NCBI RefSeq assembly: GCF_000403845.2 | Contig: NZ_KE159568.1 | Location: 1,068,796 to 1,132,795 of the forward strand | DNA length: 64,000 nt | Direction of reading: 5' to 3' | Source: Eubacterium sp. 14-2 | GTDB lineage: Bacteria; Bacillota; Clostridia; Lachnospirales; Lachnospiraceae | Part shown: positions 1 through 9,224 of the stretch, piece by piece | Layout: the number at the start of each line of letters is the position of its first letter | How positions within the stretch are numbered: position 1 is the first letter of the stretch | The notes under the pieces: model-generated | Databases searched by the model: none | What the model saw: the letters and a program-made list of their open reading frames with translations, nothing else | What the model was told of the DNA's origin: nothing | Program-made: the position numbers and the translations under genes

Positions 1-1794
1 CACTACTTTTCCGCTGACTCTTCTGGTCTCGTCCTGATTCAGATTTCTCAGAAATTCAATTCCGGACAGCACGCCCTGGGCGTCTTCGCCCTCAATGCCC
101 ACTTTTCGGCCGCCCTGGGCACCCGGCGCCAGATAAAATGCCTTGTATCCCTGGCTGCGCAGTTCATCCAGTGTGACGTCTTTGCCCACTTCCACTCCGG
201 TTCTGAATTCCACGCCCATTTCCTGGATAATCTCGATTTCTGCCGCCACCACATCTTTTTCCAGACGGAACGCGGGAATTCCCATGGTGAGCATACCGCC
301 CAGCTTCTGTTCTTTCTCAAAAACTGTGATAGTGTAACCGTCCAGCGCCAGATAATAAGCACAGGATAATCCGGCAGGCCCGGCACCCACGATGGCAATT
401 TTCTTATCGCTGTAATCGTGACGTTTTGTGGGCAGGAACCGCCTGTCTTTATCCAGCTCCTGCTGGGCAATAAATTTTTTGATCTCATCAATGGCAATGG
501 GTTCGTCCACATCTCCGCGGGTACATGCGTCCTCACAGCGGCGGTTACAGATACGTCCGCAGACTGCCGGCAGAGGATTTTCATGTTTGATCAGCTCAAG
601 GGCCTCTTTATATCTTCCCTGAGAAGCCAGTTTTATGTATCCCTGTACGCCGATATGGGCCGGACAGTTGGTTTTACAGGGCGCTGTTCCGGTATCCACC
701 ACGTCTTCCCGGTTAATCCGGTAATCAGGATTCCACTTGTCTTCCGTCCATTTGGTATCCCGCGGTGTTTCTTTGGTGGTAATGTCTTCTGTCACCGGCT
801 GGGAGGAACACAGTTTCTGGCCCAGTTTCAGGGCGTTGACCGGGCAGTTTTCCACGCACTGGCCGCAGGCCACACAATTATCCTTATTCACTCTTGCCAC
901 ATAATTGGAGCGTACCATATCGTTATTTTTGAACATTTCCGCGGTACGCAGAGAAAGGCAGCCGCAGCCGCAGCAGTTGCAGATGGCATGGGTTTTTCCG
1001 GAACCGTCAATATTGGGAATCTGATGCATCAGCCCGTTTTCCTCTGCCTTGCGGATAATCTCAAAGGCTTCCTCTCTGGTAATCTGGCGTCCTCTTCCTG
1101 TCTTAATGTAGTATTCTGCCGCATGGCCCATCTGAATACACATATCTTCTTTCAGATGGCCGCAGCCTTCTCCCATCAGCTCCCGGTCTGTCCGGCAGGA
1201 ACAGTCTGTCACCGTGAAAATATCATTTTCATTCAGATACTTTGACACTTCTTCATAAGAAGCCCGGCGAGTATTTCCCTCGATGGCTGTCTCTATGGGA
1301 ATCACGCGCATGAGGCCCACCCCTACCGGAAAACTGCCGGAACTTTTGGGCCCTCTCACGCGTCCATAGGCCTCCATGGCATATCCGATAATGGGATATT
1401 TCTTACAGTTTTCTGAATTATTTACAATCATTTCCATGGTTCCGGGAATCCAGGTCTCCGCCCAGAACACTTCTTCTCCATCTACTGTATTCCAGAAACA
1501 GACTCCGTAAACGGCCAGCTTTTTTAACTGTTCAAAACAGTAATCTTCCGGCTTTTTCACGATGCCGGCAATCTGAGCAACCGAGCGTTTCTCGCTGATT
1601 CCAAGGCCCATGCCCACTTCCGCCATATCGTCATCCACGCCGGCTTCCAGGATTACATATTCCGGATCATCCCACTGGTAAGCGCCTTTGGATCCCGGCT
1701 TCTTTCTTCCGATATGATTGGCCAGATCCAGCACTTTCTGTTTGTATTCACATTTATACCAGTCCGGAAAATACATCCTTGTCAAATCTTTCAT
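1..1794 (-). CDS. Fe-S/FAD oxidoreductase, GltD-like (3' end outside window)
   Basis: The frame is open from an ATG at 1794 to the window edge (598 codons, no stop), so the C-terminus is missing. The N-terminal ~270 residues carry scattered cysteines, including a CNCCGCGC run. A ferredoxin-type 4Fe-4S motif (CVACGQCVENCP) follows, then a glutamate-synthase-small-chain-like Fe-S region (CKTNCPAHIGVQGY, CGRICNRRCEDAC). Last comes an FAD-binding dinucleotide fold (IAIVGAGPAGLSCAYYLA), with the GGML and GIPAFRL blocks of the GltD family. By family it should move electrons between NAD(P)H, FAD and Fe-S centres; the substrate is unknown. The start has GGAGG ten bases upstream and follows the hypB stop by one base, so the two are one operon under the FadR-type operators. 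It is not an ordinary gltD, because of the long N-terminal module. Confidence 0.85.
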   Translation of the reverse strand, partial: MKDLTRMYFPDWYKCEYKQKVLDLANHIGRKKPGSKGAYQWDDPEYVILEAGVDDDMAEVGMGLGISEKRSVAQIAGIVKKPEDYCFEQLKKLAVYGVCFWNTVDGEEVFWAETWIPGTMEMIVNNSENCKKYPIIGYAMEAYGRVRGPKSSGSFPVGVGLMRVIPIETAIEGNTRRASYEEVSKYLNENDIFTVTDCSCRTDRELMGEGCGHLKEDMCIQMGHAAEYYIKTGRGRQITREEAFEIIRKAEENGLMHQIPNIDGSGKTHAICNCCGCGCLSLRTAEMFKNNDMVRSNYVARVNKDNCVACGQCVENCPVNALKLGQKLCSSQPVTEDITTKETPRDTKWTEDKWNPDYRINREDVVDTGTAPCKTNCPAHIGVQGYIKLASQGRYKEALELIKHENPLPAVCGRICNRRCEDACTRGDVDEPIAIDEIKKFIAQQELDKDRRFLPTKRHDYSDKKIAIVGAGPAGLSCAYYLALDGYTITVFEKEQKLGGMLTMGIPAFRLEKDVVAAEIEIIQEMGVEFRTGVEVGKDVTLDELRSQGYKAFYLAPGAQGGRKVGIEGEDAQGVLSGIEFLRNLNQDETRRVSGKVV

Positions 1795-1795
1795 T

Positions 1796-2467
1796 CTATT
1801 CGTTCCTCCATTTCTTTACTTCCGTACGGAGCCAGTCGGCCCATTCTTCTATTCCTTCCCCTGTTCTGGCAGAAACAGGTATGATTTTTATATTTGGATT
1901 TAATTTTTTTGCCCGCTCTTTGCATGCTTCCAGGTCAAAGTCGAAATATTCCAGCACATCAATCTTGTTGATTAACAGCACATCACAGATACTGAACATC
2001 AGGGGATATTTCAGGGGCTTGTCATCTCCCTCCGGCACGCTTAAGATCATGGCGTTTCTGGAAGCTCCCGTGTCAAACTCCGCCGGGCACACCAGATTGC
2101 CCACATTTTCCAGAATGGCCAGGTCTATTTCTTCCGTACCAAGGCCTTTGATGCCCTGACGTGTCATATCTGCGTCCAGATGGCACATGCCTCCTGTATG
2201 AAGCTGGATTACTTTGGCTCCTGTCTTTGAAATGGTGTGGGCGTCCACGTCAGAATCAATGTCTGCTTCCATCACGCCAATCTTCATCTCATCTTTCAGA
2301 GACTCTATGGTGCGGGTCAGGGTGGTGGTTTTCCCGGCGCCGGGAGACGACATCAGATTCAGCAGAAATGTTTTTTCCCGTTTCAAATCCTGCCGCAGTG
2401 CTTCCGCATCCCTGTCATTATCTTCAAAAACGCTCTGCTTAATCTCCAAAACTCTGAATTCACTCAT
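1796..2467 (-). CDS. hypB: HypB-like nickel-insertion GTPase
   Basis: SIMIBI-class GTPase of the HypB family, which loads nickel into NiFe hydrogenase or related nickel enzymes. Visible are the P-loop SPGAGKTT (residues 41-48), the metal-site CH pair (C95-H96), the family segment ENVGNLVCPAEFDTG around residues 120-134 and the NKID specificity motif (167-170). At 223 residues it is a normal HypB without the N-terminal histidine-rich nickel store. The start has a GGAGGAG ribosome site. No hypA or hydrogenase structural gene is in view. It is co-transcribed with the Fe-S/FAD oxidoreductase, which suggests the pair serves one nickel- or redox-dependent enzyme, but that link is inference. Confidence 0.92.
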   Translation of the reverse strand: MSEFRVLEIKQSVFEDNDRDAEALRQDLKREKTFLLNLMSSPGAGKTTTLTRTIESLKDEMKIGVMEADIDSDVDAHTISKTGAKVIQLHTGGMCHLDADMTRQGIKGLGTEEIDLAILENVGNLVCPAEFDTGASRNAMILSVPEGDDKPLKYPLMFSICDVLLINKIDVLEYFDFDLEACKERAKKLNPNIKIIPVSARTGEGIEEWADWLRTEVKKWRNE

Positions 2468-2494
2468 TTACTTCTCCTCCTTCTCCTTCCGGTT

Positions 2495-2509
2495 TCTGGT
2501 TGAACCAGA
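2495..2509. promoter_or_regulatory. FadR/GntR-type operator in the hypB leader
   Basis: Perfect 15-base palindrome with core TGGTTGAACCA (2497-2507), fitting the FadR-subfamily pattern TGGT-N3-ACCA. It lies about 22-36 bases after the predicted hypB start point, where a bound regulator would block the polymerase. The divergent regulator gene has a matching site at 2659-2669. Confidence 0.7.
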
Positions 2510-2537
2510 TTTTTTCACTTGCTGCACTTTGATATAA

Positions 2538-2566
2538 TTTTAACATTCCCCACATAATAAGTCAAC
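2538..2566 (-). promoter_or_regulatory. Sigma-A promoter of the hypB operon
   Basis: On the minus strand the sequence reads TTGACT, 17 bases, TAAAAT. It is correctly placed for a leader of about 60 bases before the hypB ATG at 2467. Confidence 0.6.
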
Positions 2567-2605
2567 AAACCCGTAATTTTTCGCCATTTTTCACGAATTT
2601 CCCAC

Positions 2606-2634
2606 TTGATTTTAGACAGAACTTACAATATAAT
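2606..2634 (+). promoter_or_regulatory. Sigma-A promoter of the FadR-type regulator
   Basis: TTGATT, 17 bases, TATAAT. The predicted start point near 2641 lies about 18 bases before the operator at 2659-2669. Confidence 0.65.
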
Positions 2635-2658
2635 AATGTTAATGCATTTATTGGTATA

Positions 2659-2669
2659 TGGTTCTACCA
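2659..2669. promoter_or_regulatory. FadR/GntR-type operator in the regulator's own leader
   Basis: TGGTTCTACCA matches TGGT-N3-ACCA and differs from the hypB-side core at two spacer bases only. It sits between the promoter and the ribosome site of the regulator gene, which suggests autoregulation. Confidence 0.65.
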
Positions 2670-2687
2670 GATTACAGGAGGTGTTTT

Positions 2688-3398
2688 ATGGAATTTCAGA
2701 AACTTTGTGCGCCCTCGCTCCACGAACTGTTTGTACAGCAGTTAGAGCATTTGATACTGTCCGGTAAACTGAAAACCGGAGAAAAACTTCCCACAGAACG
2801 CCAGCTTGCTCAGTCCATGCAGGTAAGCCGTGCTGTGGTAAACGGCGGCCTTGCAGAACTGGAACGGAAGGGCTTTGTGATTATCAGGCCAAGAGTGGGC
2901 GCTTTTGTGGCTGATTACCGCCGGGCCGGAACACTGGAAACTCTGATTTCCATTATGAACTACAACGGAGGGCATCTGCGTGATGAAGAAATCCGCTCCA
3001 TTCTGGAAATCCGTATCGGCCTGGACTGTTTTGCTGTTCAGCTTTTTCTGAAACACGTGACAGACGAGGATCTGGAACTTCTTCACGAAAAAGTGGAAGC
3101 CATAAAAAAAGCCGCTGCTGACAGCGAAGCCGCCAGAGCCGCTTTTGAATTCCAGCACGAACTTGCTTTTTTATCCAAAAATACTCTGATTCCTCTGATT
3201 TTCCATTCTTTCCGCATCCCGGTGCTTACCCTCTGGGAACGATTCTGTTCCCTTTATGGAATTGACACCCTGTATCAGAATAATTACACCCTGTGGTCTT
3301 ATCTGATGCGCAGGGATCTGGAGGGTGCGGTCAAATGGATTCACGATTCTGTAGGGGAAAGCATCCATGGTTCCCGTGAAATCTATTACAGAAGCTAA
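2688..3398 (+). CDS. FadR-subfamily GntR transcriptional regulator
   Basis: Winged-helix regulator with an N-terminal GntR domain (residues ~7-75, containing GEKLPTERQLAQSMQVSRAVV and a GFVIIRPRVGAFV wing). The C-terminal helical part fits the FCD effector domain. Length from this start is 236 residues, normal for FadR-type proteins. I chose the ATG at 2688 because it has AGGAGG six bases upstream. An in-frame ATG at 2658 lies inside the operator and has no ribosome site. The gene diverges from the hypB/oxidoreductase operon and operator-like palindromes lie in both leaders, so it probably represses both until an unknown, possibly carboxylic-acid, ligand binds. The ligand is not predictable from sequence. 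Confidence 0.88.
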   Translation: MEFQKLCAPSLHELFVQQLEHLILSGKLKTGEKLPTERQLAQSMQVSRAVVNGGLAELERKGFVIIRPRVGAFVADYRRAGTLETLISIMNYNGGHLRDEEIRSILEIRIGLDCFAVQLFLKHVTDEDLELLHEKVEAIKKAAADSEAARAAFEFQHELAFLSKNTLIPLIFHSFRIPVLTLWERFCSLYGIDTLYQNNYTLWSYLMRRDLEGAVKWIHDSVGESIHGSREIYYRS

Positions 3399-3514
3399 TC
3401 CTCTGTTACAGTTCATCCTCTCCGGTGCTCATAAATCAGCCGAAAGGAACAGCCGGTGTCCGGAAATTACATGATTTCGACAGGAGACCCTCTCTTCCCA
3501 GGCATTATGCCAGA

Positions 3515-3554
3515 CCGGCCTGCTCAACATCTCTGCCGAGCAGGCCGGATTTTT
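3515..3554 (+). terminator. Intrinsic terminator after the FadR-type regulator
   Basis: Eleven-base-pair perfect stem (3515-3525 with 3538-3548), 12-base loop, followed by ATTTTT on the plus strand. Confidence 0.7.
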
Positions 3555-3629
3555 ACCGGGAAAGTTTTCGCTTCCTCAGTAAGAGCAGCTATGGAGCCCG
3601 CCAGAGGGCGGGCCTGGTACAATGAAATT

Positions 3630-3860
3630 TTACTGACGCTGGCCTTTCAGCATTCCGTTCATATGAAGCAGAGAATACAGAAGGCTTTTTCTTCCGGTCC
3701 TGCCGTTGGCATCCAGAAAAGAAAAGATGCGGGGGCTGTCTGTTTCACCGTTGGTGTTCAGATAGCTGTAATGTCCCCATTCCTTTTTGCCGTTCATGTC
3801 CGTAATGGAGTACGTCGTCTCCGATTTTACGGAACGGCTCCTTTTTTTCTCAGGTTTCAT
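3630..3860 (-). CDS. Small protein with four YS-x-x-D-x-N-G repeats
   Basis: Predicted 76-residue protein that I do not recognise. The start at 3860 has GGAGG seven bases upstream; longer in-frame starts have no ribosome site. After a basic N-terminus (residues 1-13) an eight-residue motif occurs four times: YSITDMNG (17-24), YSYLNTNG (31-38), FSFLDANG (46-53) and YSLLHMNG (62-69), spaced 14-16 residues. This regular pattern and the ribosome site argue that it is real coding sequence. There is no signal peptide, membrane segment or cysteine. It lies 122 bases downstream of the chemotaxis receptor on the same strand and could share its transcript. The repeat could be a short beta-hairpin or turn unit; no function is inferred. 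Confidence 0.55.
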   Translation of the reverse strand: MKPEKKRSRSVKSETTYSITDMNGKKEWGHYSYLNTNGETDSPRIFSFLDANGRTGRKSLLYSLLHMNGMLKGQRQ

Positions 3861-3982
3861 CCTGTTTCCTCCGGTGTAACATTTTTGAAGGGAAAGTTCC
3901 GCTTCCTTCATATTATTTCCGGAGCCTGGTCTTTCTATTCCGGTTCTGATCTGATTGAAAAAAACTTTCTGAAACCCTGATT

Positions 3983-5731
3983 TTAAAATTTAAAGAATTT
4001 CATTTCTTCTTCCATCTGGCCGGACAGGCCTTTCAGGCTGTTGGCCGCATCTGCCAGAAGATTAATAGTTGCGTTAAGTTCTTCCATGGAAGCTGTGGTT
4101 TCCTGTGCGGAAGCAGCATTTTCCTGAGACAGGGCGGAAAGATTGCTGATTACATCCACCACGGTTTTTCTGGAGGAATCGCACACATGGGTCCGCTTTT
4201 CAATCATGGAAGTGTCTTCTCTGGAACTGTTGATACCTGTGGTTACATTTTCAAAATGGTTCTGAGTGGCTTTCAGCTTCTCTCTCTGATCCGTAATAAT
4301 GGATTCCACCTGTTTCATGATTTCCACCGTCATTTCCGATTCTGTCAGCAGAGCATTGATAACATCCGTGATAGTCTGAGCGGAATTACTGGATTCGTCT
4401 GCCAGTTTCTGAATTTCGGAAGCCACCACTGCAAAGCCCTTTCCAAATTCTCCTGCTCTGGCAGCCTCGATGCTTGCATTCAGAGACAGCAAAGAGGTCT
4501 GGCTGGCAATGGAGGCTATAATGTCCACTGCCTCCCGGATTTTCTGAGCAGATTCGTTGGTTGCGTAAACCTGAAGGCCGATTTTTCTGATAGCTCCAAT
4601 GGTCCGTTCTGTGGACGCCGCCAGATGCTGCATAATTTCCGCAGAAGTATCTCCTGCTTCTTTCATGGCACGGGAGGTAACATTGAGCTTGTCCACATCT
4701 TCCACAATATTTTCAATTACATGGCCCATATCCATGATCTGACCGGAAGCAGTCTCAATTTCTTCTGCCTGGGAGACTGCACCCATGGAAATTTCTTCCA
4801 CTGCTTTCCCAATCTCTGACGCATTGGCATTGACACGTTCTGCCATTTCATCCAGAGAATTGCCGGACTCAAGAAGCTCACTGGAGGACTGCCGAATGTG
4901 ATTGAGGATGCCGGAAAGGTTGTGGATCAGTTCCTGCAGCGCATTGGCAGTATGTCCAAGTTCATCTTTCCGTCCCAGAAATTTCTCATCCACATGCACA
5001 TTCAGGTTCCCTTTTGCAAGCTGCTCAATAATCTTTTCTTCTTCTTTGAAAGCTCCCGCAAGTGTACGGGAAAAATATATGATTACCACACTGCTCAGCA
5101 GAATAATCACAACTGCTACCGTAATGATCTGCAGTACCTTTTGATTAATGTAATCTTCAATATCGCTGCTGGGCTCTCCGGTAAAAATCATGCCTGCTAT
5201 GCTTCCGTCATTATTTTCCAGGGGTATGTAACAGCAGAAATACGGCGTTCCATTAATCATAATGTCATTGTCCGTAAAGCCATTTCCTCCCTCCAGCACT
5301 GCCTGCACCACATGCTCTGCCGCCTGAGTTCCTGCCATACGTTCTCCGGTGCTCTCATCTATCAGGGTGGTTACGGTACGGGTATCTCCCCAGAACAGTG
5401 TAATATCAATATTGGAATTGGCGCTGAAAGAATCCAGCACCTCAAGATCTGCCGAAATATTATGCTCTCCTTTATACAGTTCTCCGCCTTCAGACCTGAA
5501 ATCCCCCTGATCCACCGCCCGCAGGGAATGTTTCAGTCCGTCGGCCACATCTTCCAGACGTTTGACAGCCTCGTCTTCCATTCCTTTTTTTAATGTCATT
5601 GCAGAAAAAACTGAAGCTATTACCGCAAGCGAAATCAGAGGAACAAATGCAATAGCCAAAATCTTTTCTCTGATTCCAAAGGCTGCCTTTCTTTTTGGTA
5701 CTGTGTTCTCTTTCACCTGTGCTTCCTCCAT
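3983..5731 (-). CDS. Methyl-accepting chemotaxis protein
   Basis: Membrane chemoreceptor of 582 residues: TM1 (~24-46), an extracellular Cache-like sensor (~47-198), TM2 (~199-220), HAMP (~221-275), then a long cytoplasmic signalling coiled coil. The conserved hairpin tip is visible ([20 protein letters not shown]), where CheA/CheW dock. The frame is open upstream, but I chose the ATG at 5731: a TTGAAA-17-TATAAT promoter at 5783-5811 would lie inside or downstream of earlier starts, and the cytoplasm-TM1 geometry fits. The ribosome site is weak (GGAAAG close to the ATG). The ligand is unknown; the sensor falls in the single-Cache size range. It fits with the flagellar genes at the other end of the window. 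Confidence 0.93.
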   Translation of the reverse strand: MEEAQVKENTVPKRKAAFGIREKILAIAFVPLISLAVIASVFSAMTLKKGMEDEAVKRLEDVADGLKHSLRAVDQGDFRSEGGELYKGEHNISADLEVLDSFSANSNIDITLFWGDTRTVTTLIDESTGERMAGTQAAEHVVQAVLEGGNGFTDNDIMINGTPYFCCYIPLENNDGSIAGMIFTGEPSSDIEDYINQKVLQIITVAVVIILLSSVVIIYFSRTLAGAFKEEEKIIEQLAKGNLNVHVDEKFLGRKDELGHTANALQELIHNLSGILNHIRQSSSELLESGNSLDEMAERVNANASEIGKAVEEISMGAVSQAEEIETASGQIMDMGHVIENIVEDVDKLNVTSRAMKEAGDTSAEIMQHLAASTERTIGAIRKIGLQVYATNESAQKIREAVDIIASIASQTSLLSLNASIEAARAGEFGKGFAVVASEIQKLADESSNSAQTITDVINALLTESEMTVEIMKQVESIITDQREKLKATQNHFENVTTGINSSREDTSMIEKRTHVCDSSRKTVVDVISNLSALSQENAASAQETTASMEELNATINLLADAANSLKGLSGQMEEEMKFFKF

Positions 5732-5782
5732 ACTTTCCAATATTTGTAAATATTTTATAAATATTTTTACATTTCTTTTTTG

Positions 5783-5811
5783 ATTATAACTGCTCAGACC
5801 ACAGGTTTCAA
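5783..5811 (-). promoter_or_regulatory. Sigma-A promoter of the chemoreceptor gene
   Basis: Minus-strand TTGAAA, 17 bases, TATAAT: a near-consensus promoter about 45 bases before the chosen ATG. It is a vegetative rather than sigma-D promoter. Confidence 0.75.
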
Positions 5812-5864
5812 GCAACAAATCCATATAATTGTGCTTTTTTGTATAATTTTGTCCTTTTTTGTCT

Positions 5865-6476
5865 TTAAATGGCTTCAATCCGCTTCCGCAGCTCCAGCAC
5901 TTTACTGTCAATCTGCTCTATGGCATTGGCATATTCTTTCAGTTCACGGCTGATATTTTTCGCCTCCCGGTTTTCTTTTTTATACTGAAGCTGGTAATCA
6001 AGTCCCGCCCAGTAGTCCATGGCTCCGGTCCGAAGCTGTACCTCAATCCGAATCCATCGTACCTCTTCCTGAAAGGACACAGGTACCTGAAAGATCAGAT
6101 GGAGACTGCGGTATCCGCTCTTTTTGGGGTTACGAATGTAATCTTTTTTCTTTAACAGGCGCATATCCCGCTGAGCGCAGAGCATTTCCCCAATCCGGTA
6201 CAAATCGTCCGTATAGGTGCAGACCGCCCGTACTCCCACCACGTCGCTGACATGCTCCTCCATGGAGCGCACCGTTTCCGGCAGCCCCTTTTTCCGCAGT
6301 TTTGCGGCAATGCTGTCATAGGATTTAATCCTGCTGGAATAGCTGTGTATCACTTTCCTGCCGCAGCGCATACTGAGTTCCGCATTTATCATCTGCAGTC
6401 TGGCATTCATCAGGCTGATGCCCCACTGGCATTTTACAATAAAATCCTCCTGTCGTAAAAAATCTTTTAAGTCCAT
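5865..6476 (-). CDS. Small alarmone synthetase (RelA/SpoT synthetase domain)
   Basis: Single-domain (p)ppGpp synthetase of the RelQ/RelP (YjbM/YwaC) type, which transfers pyrophosphate from ATP to GDP or GTP. At 203 residues it has only the synthetase fold: [17 protein letters not shown], the [16 protein letters not shown] block, [15 protein letters not shown] and [19 protein letters not shown]. There is no HD hydrolase or TGS domain. The start at 6476 has GGAGG five bases upstream; the in-frame ATG at 6491 precedes that site. It is expected to be a cytosolic oligomer acting in stress-induced alarmone signalling. Assignment to RelQ versus RelP is not made. Confidence 0.9.
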   Translation of the reverse strand: MDLKDFLRQEDFIVKCQWGISLMNARLQMINAELSMRCGRKVIHSYSSRIKSYDSIAAKLRKKGLPETVRSMEEHVSDVVGVRAVCTYTDDLYRIGEMLCAQRDMRLLKKKDYIRNPKKSGYRSLHLIFQVPVSFQEEVRWIRIEVQLRTGAMDYWAGLDYQLQYKKENREAKNISRELKEYANAIEQIDSKVLELRKRIEAI

Positions 6477-6613
6477 AGTTTCCTCCAACATATCTTATGT
6501 TTCCGTGCCATTTCATATAAAAACTGTTATACCACAGTTCTGCAACGAATTCTGTCGGAGTCTGGCGGAATTTCAGAAAAAGATGCTGTGGTGCAGGCGG
6601 GATGTGGATTACT

Positions 6614-9220
6614 TTAGTGTTTTAAAAGCAGAGACAGAACTTTTGGTCTTGCACCTCTTTCATATCTGAAACCCAGTGCATGTCTTACAATTTCAGGCAA
6701 ATACAGCTTTTCTCCGTCTCTTGTCAGATATCCCGCCTGAATCATTAATTTTTCCTCCATAGGAGTGAGAAGATTCTCTCCAGGATTTAAAGGCAGAATT
6801 TTCTTTTCCTGCGTTAAATTTTTCAGTTTTTCCAATATAGGTTTCAACGTTTCATACTCTGTTTTAATTTCTTCAATTTTTTCTTCTGAACAGATTGACA
6901 CGCCCTTGCGTATTTCTGCCGGCATCAGTATGCGGTCCTCATAAGACGGATTTCTTACAGCCGACCGCGCTGCATTTTTCAAAAAACGAATCATATCCCT
7001 TGCCTGCAGCTGACCATTAAAATCAGACAATGCTGCCAGAATCCACCTTGAAGAATATGCTTCGTTGGAATCATTTTTCCCCAATTTCAATCCCCAGAGT
7101 TTTTCCAGATGTCTGTCTATTACATCCCGTGTGGCATTTTCCACTGGAACAGACCCTTCGTAAAAATCACCTGCAGCCTGTCCCACCAGCCATACTGTCA
7201 GTTTTAAAGCCTCGTCAGAAGACCATTTCAGTTCCACATCTCCCTGAGATTGTTTAAACTGTTCGTAGTTTACAGTAATTGCATTTTGAGCCATATCGCT
7301 GCGTAAAAATATAATAATCCCCATGTTTTTATATTTGACTGACAATAAACTGACAATATCCTGACACAGAACCTGAACTGCCTCCTGTTGTATGGCATCC
7401 GAAGAAACATTGCGCAGAATATCTTCCAGACCATCTATCAAAAATACTATTTTTTCTCCCTGTTTTTCAAGTTCTTTATTTATCCGTTCGAAAGAATGGT
7501 ATCTTTTATTCACAGAACCGGCAATCATCTGTTCCCAGAACGTCAGCCATTCCGTATTATGTCCACTCTGCAATTTGATTTTACCGGAATTATCCACATA
7601 TAACGATTCCGGCACTTCCGCAAAAGAAAGATTTGTATTAAATTCACGAATACATTCCTGTAATACTTCATTCAATTGTCCGATATTTTTTGATGCCAGT
7701 ACAGGCAGGATATGTCCTCCTTTTCTTCTGACATTTTTTTCATTAATATTGTCACAAAACGCAAACCACTGTTTTTTTTCTGCCAGCTGTCGATAGAGAA
7801 AAGTTTTACCGGAACCTTTGGCACCTCTGATGACCACAGCCGGAATATGAGTCTGATATCTGGTACATAAATTCTTTACAGATTTTGTCAGCAGCATCCC
7901 GGCAGCTCCATTCGCCTCCGCAGTAATTTGCCTGTCTGCAAAATGATAAATTTCATCCAGTATTATTTCACGCTGCTTTTCTCCAAAATTATTTTGCTTC
8001 GTGCTTTCCACGCCATAATACTGCCGGACAATAGTTTCCATGATACGATACATATCCCTGGGTTTCAGACGTTCCAGAATCTGTGAAAGTTTCGTTAAAT
8101 GAATCAGTTCACTTGCAAAGGGAAGTTCAATTACCAGATTATCCAACAGCTGCTCATTATGCGTTTCTGTCTTAAAGCAGCTGATAAGCTCACCGATAAT
8201 TTCCTCCTTCTCCACCGGATTCAGTTCAGGAGGCACCATGTTTAATAAAACTGTCGGCAGGTTTGCAGCTTCTGTTATTTCCAGTCCTTTTGCAAGATAC
8301 TCAAGGAGCTTTTTTGTACCTGTCACAGACTGATAAGAAGTAGATGTTACAAAATATTTTTTAACCCTCGGATCAAAAAGCAATGGGGCTGAATACTCAC
8401 TGATTCCGGCTCTCAGGTCAACAAGCACTGCAGAAGCGCAGAGACGACAGGCTATATGGGATATTATTTCTGCCAGAACATATGCTTTGTTCTTTCCTCT
8501 TATAACAGACCCTGGAGTAGCATACAAATCAAACAGCTGCTCATCATACCGGAATGTTGGCAAAAATATATGTTCCACTTCCTGCTGGTCTGTTTCAATG
8601 GAGACAGTCAGACTTCCCAGTTCCTGTACTGCTGTTTCCACCACACTTTCCATATTATCCATATCCTGAATCAATGTCAGCAAATCCAGATAGCTGAAAT
8701 CATCTTCGTTTCCTCCTCCCTGTATCCAGGTCAGTCCGGGAGCCTCCAGGTCTGAATCTATAATAAGCAGCCTGTTTTTTTCATCATTTTTATGCACATT
8801 TGTCCATGCTCCTGCAAATGCAAGCAGGGAAAGGGTACGTCCAACACCACCCTTATAAGAATGAAATGCCACAACAGGACATGCCAGTTCTTTCAATGCA
8901 CCGGAAGGATAAGCCGACTCACTGTAAATCACTTTCTCAAATAAAGGTTTCGTCATCTTTTTCCATACGTCATACTCCCTTTCGAAAGAAATATGGAGAT
9001 ATTCTCCCTCTCTGTCAAGGTTTATGATGCTGTCAGCAGAATTAATATTCCCTGGAAAAATATCGCCAAGTATGTCCAAAATCTGACTGTCACTCACATC
9101 CTCTTTTGCATATACTATCATTTCATCCGGATAAACTTCTATAGAATCTATGGAGCCTTCCCACTGGTTTCGTTTCTTCAGACAGTAACGTTCAATATCC
9201 TTCCATGTAAAAAATCTCAT
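6614..9220 (-). CDS. Two-P-loop ATPase: MinD/ParA-like KGGVGRT domain fused to an AAA/STAND-like domain
   Basis: Large cytosolic protein of 868 residues. Residues 1-110 are a unique N-terminal domain. Residues ~115-400 form a MinD/ParA-like (deviant Walker A) fold with KGGVGRT (123-129), LLIIDSDLEAPGLT (151-164) and a DLRAGISEYS block. A second P-loop, GAKGSGKT (466-473), with Walker B-like KIVFLIDGLEDIL marks an AAA/STAND-type ATPase, followed by a helical C-terminal region. The ATG lies four bases after the stop of the HEPN-like gene, inside its ribosome-site region, so the two are translationally coupled. I do not recognise a named family. Fusions of a KGGVGR ATPase to another NTPase next to small helical effectors resemble bacterial conflict systems; defence is inference. 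Confidence 0.85.
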   Translation of the reverse strand: MRFFTWKDIERYCLKKRNQWEGSIDSIEVYPDEMIVYAKEDVSDSQILDILGDIFPGNINSADSIINLDREGEYLHISFEREYDVWKKMTKPLFEKVIYSESAYPSGALKELACPVVAFHSYKGGVGRTLSLLAFAGAWTNVHKNDEKNRLLIIDSDLEAPGLTWIQGGGNEDDFSYLDLLTLIQDMDNMESVVETAVQELGSLTVSIETDQQEVEHIFLPTFRYDEQLFDLYATPGSVIRGKNKAYVLAEIISHIACRLCASAVLVDLRAGISEYSAPLLFDPRVKKYFVTSTSYQSVTGTKKLLEYLAKGLEITEAANLPTVLLNMVPPELNPVEKEEIIGELISCFKTETHNEQLLDNLVIELPFASELIHLTKLSQILERLKPRDMYRIMETIVRQYYGVESTKQNNFGEKQREIILDEIYHFADRQITAEANGAAGMLLTKSVKNLCTRYQTHIPAVVIRGAKGSGKTFLYRQLAEKKQWFAFCDNINEKNVRRKGGHILPVLASKNIGQLNEVLQECIREFNTNLSFAEVPESLYVDNSGKIKLQSGHNTEWLTFWEQMIAGSVNKRYHSFERINKELEKQGEKIVFLIDGLEDILRNVSSDAIQQEAVQVLCQDIVSLLSVKYKNMGIIIFLRSDMAQNAITVNYEQFKQSQGDVELKWSSDEALKLTVWLVGQAAGDFYEGSVPVENATRDVIDRHLEKLWGLKLGKNDSNEAYSSRWILAALSDFNGQLQARDMIRFLKNAARSAVRNPSYEDRILMPAEIRKGVSICSEEKIEEIKTEYETLKPILEKLKNLTQEKKILPLNPGENLLTPMEEKLMIQAGYLTRDGEKLYLPEIVRHALGFRYERGARPKVLSLLLKH

Positions 9221-9224
9221 AAAA

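Noticed and set aside
418-1245. 275-codon plus-strand ORF
   Set aside because: Antisense shadow of the Fe-S/FAD oxidoreductase, whose minus-strand frame is open and rich in recognised motifs.
3596-3614. GC-rich hairpin GCCCGCC/GGCGGGC after the small repeat protein
   Set aside because: No T-run on either strand; not called a terminator.
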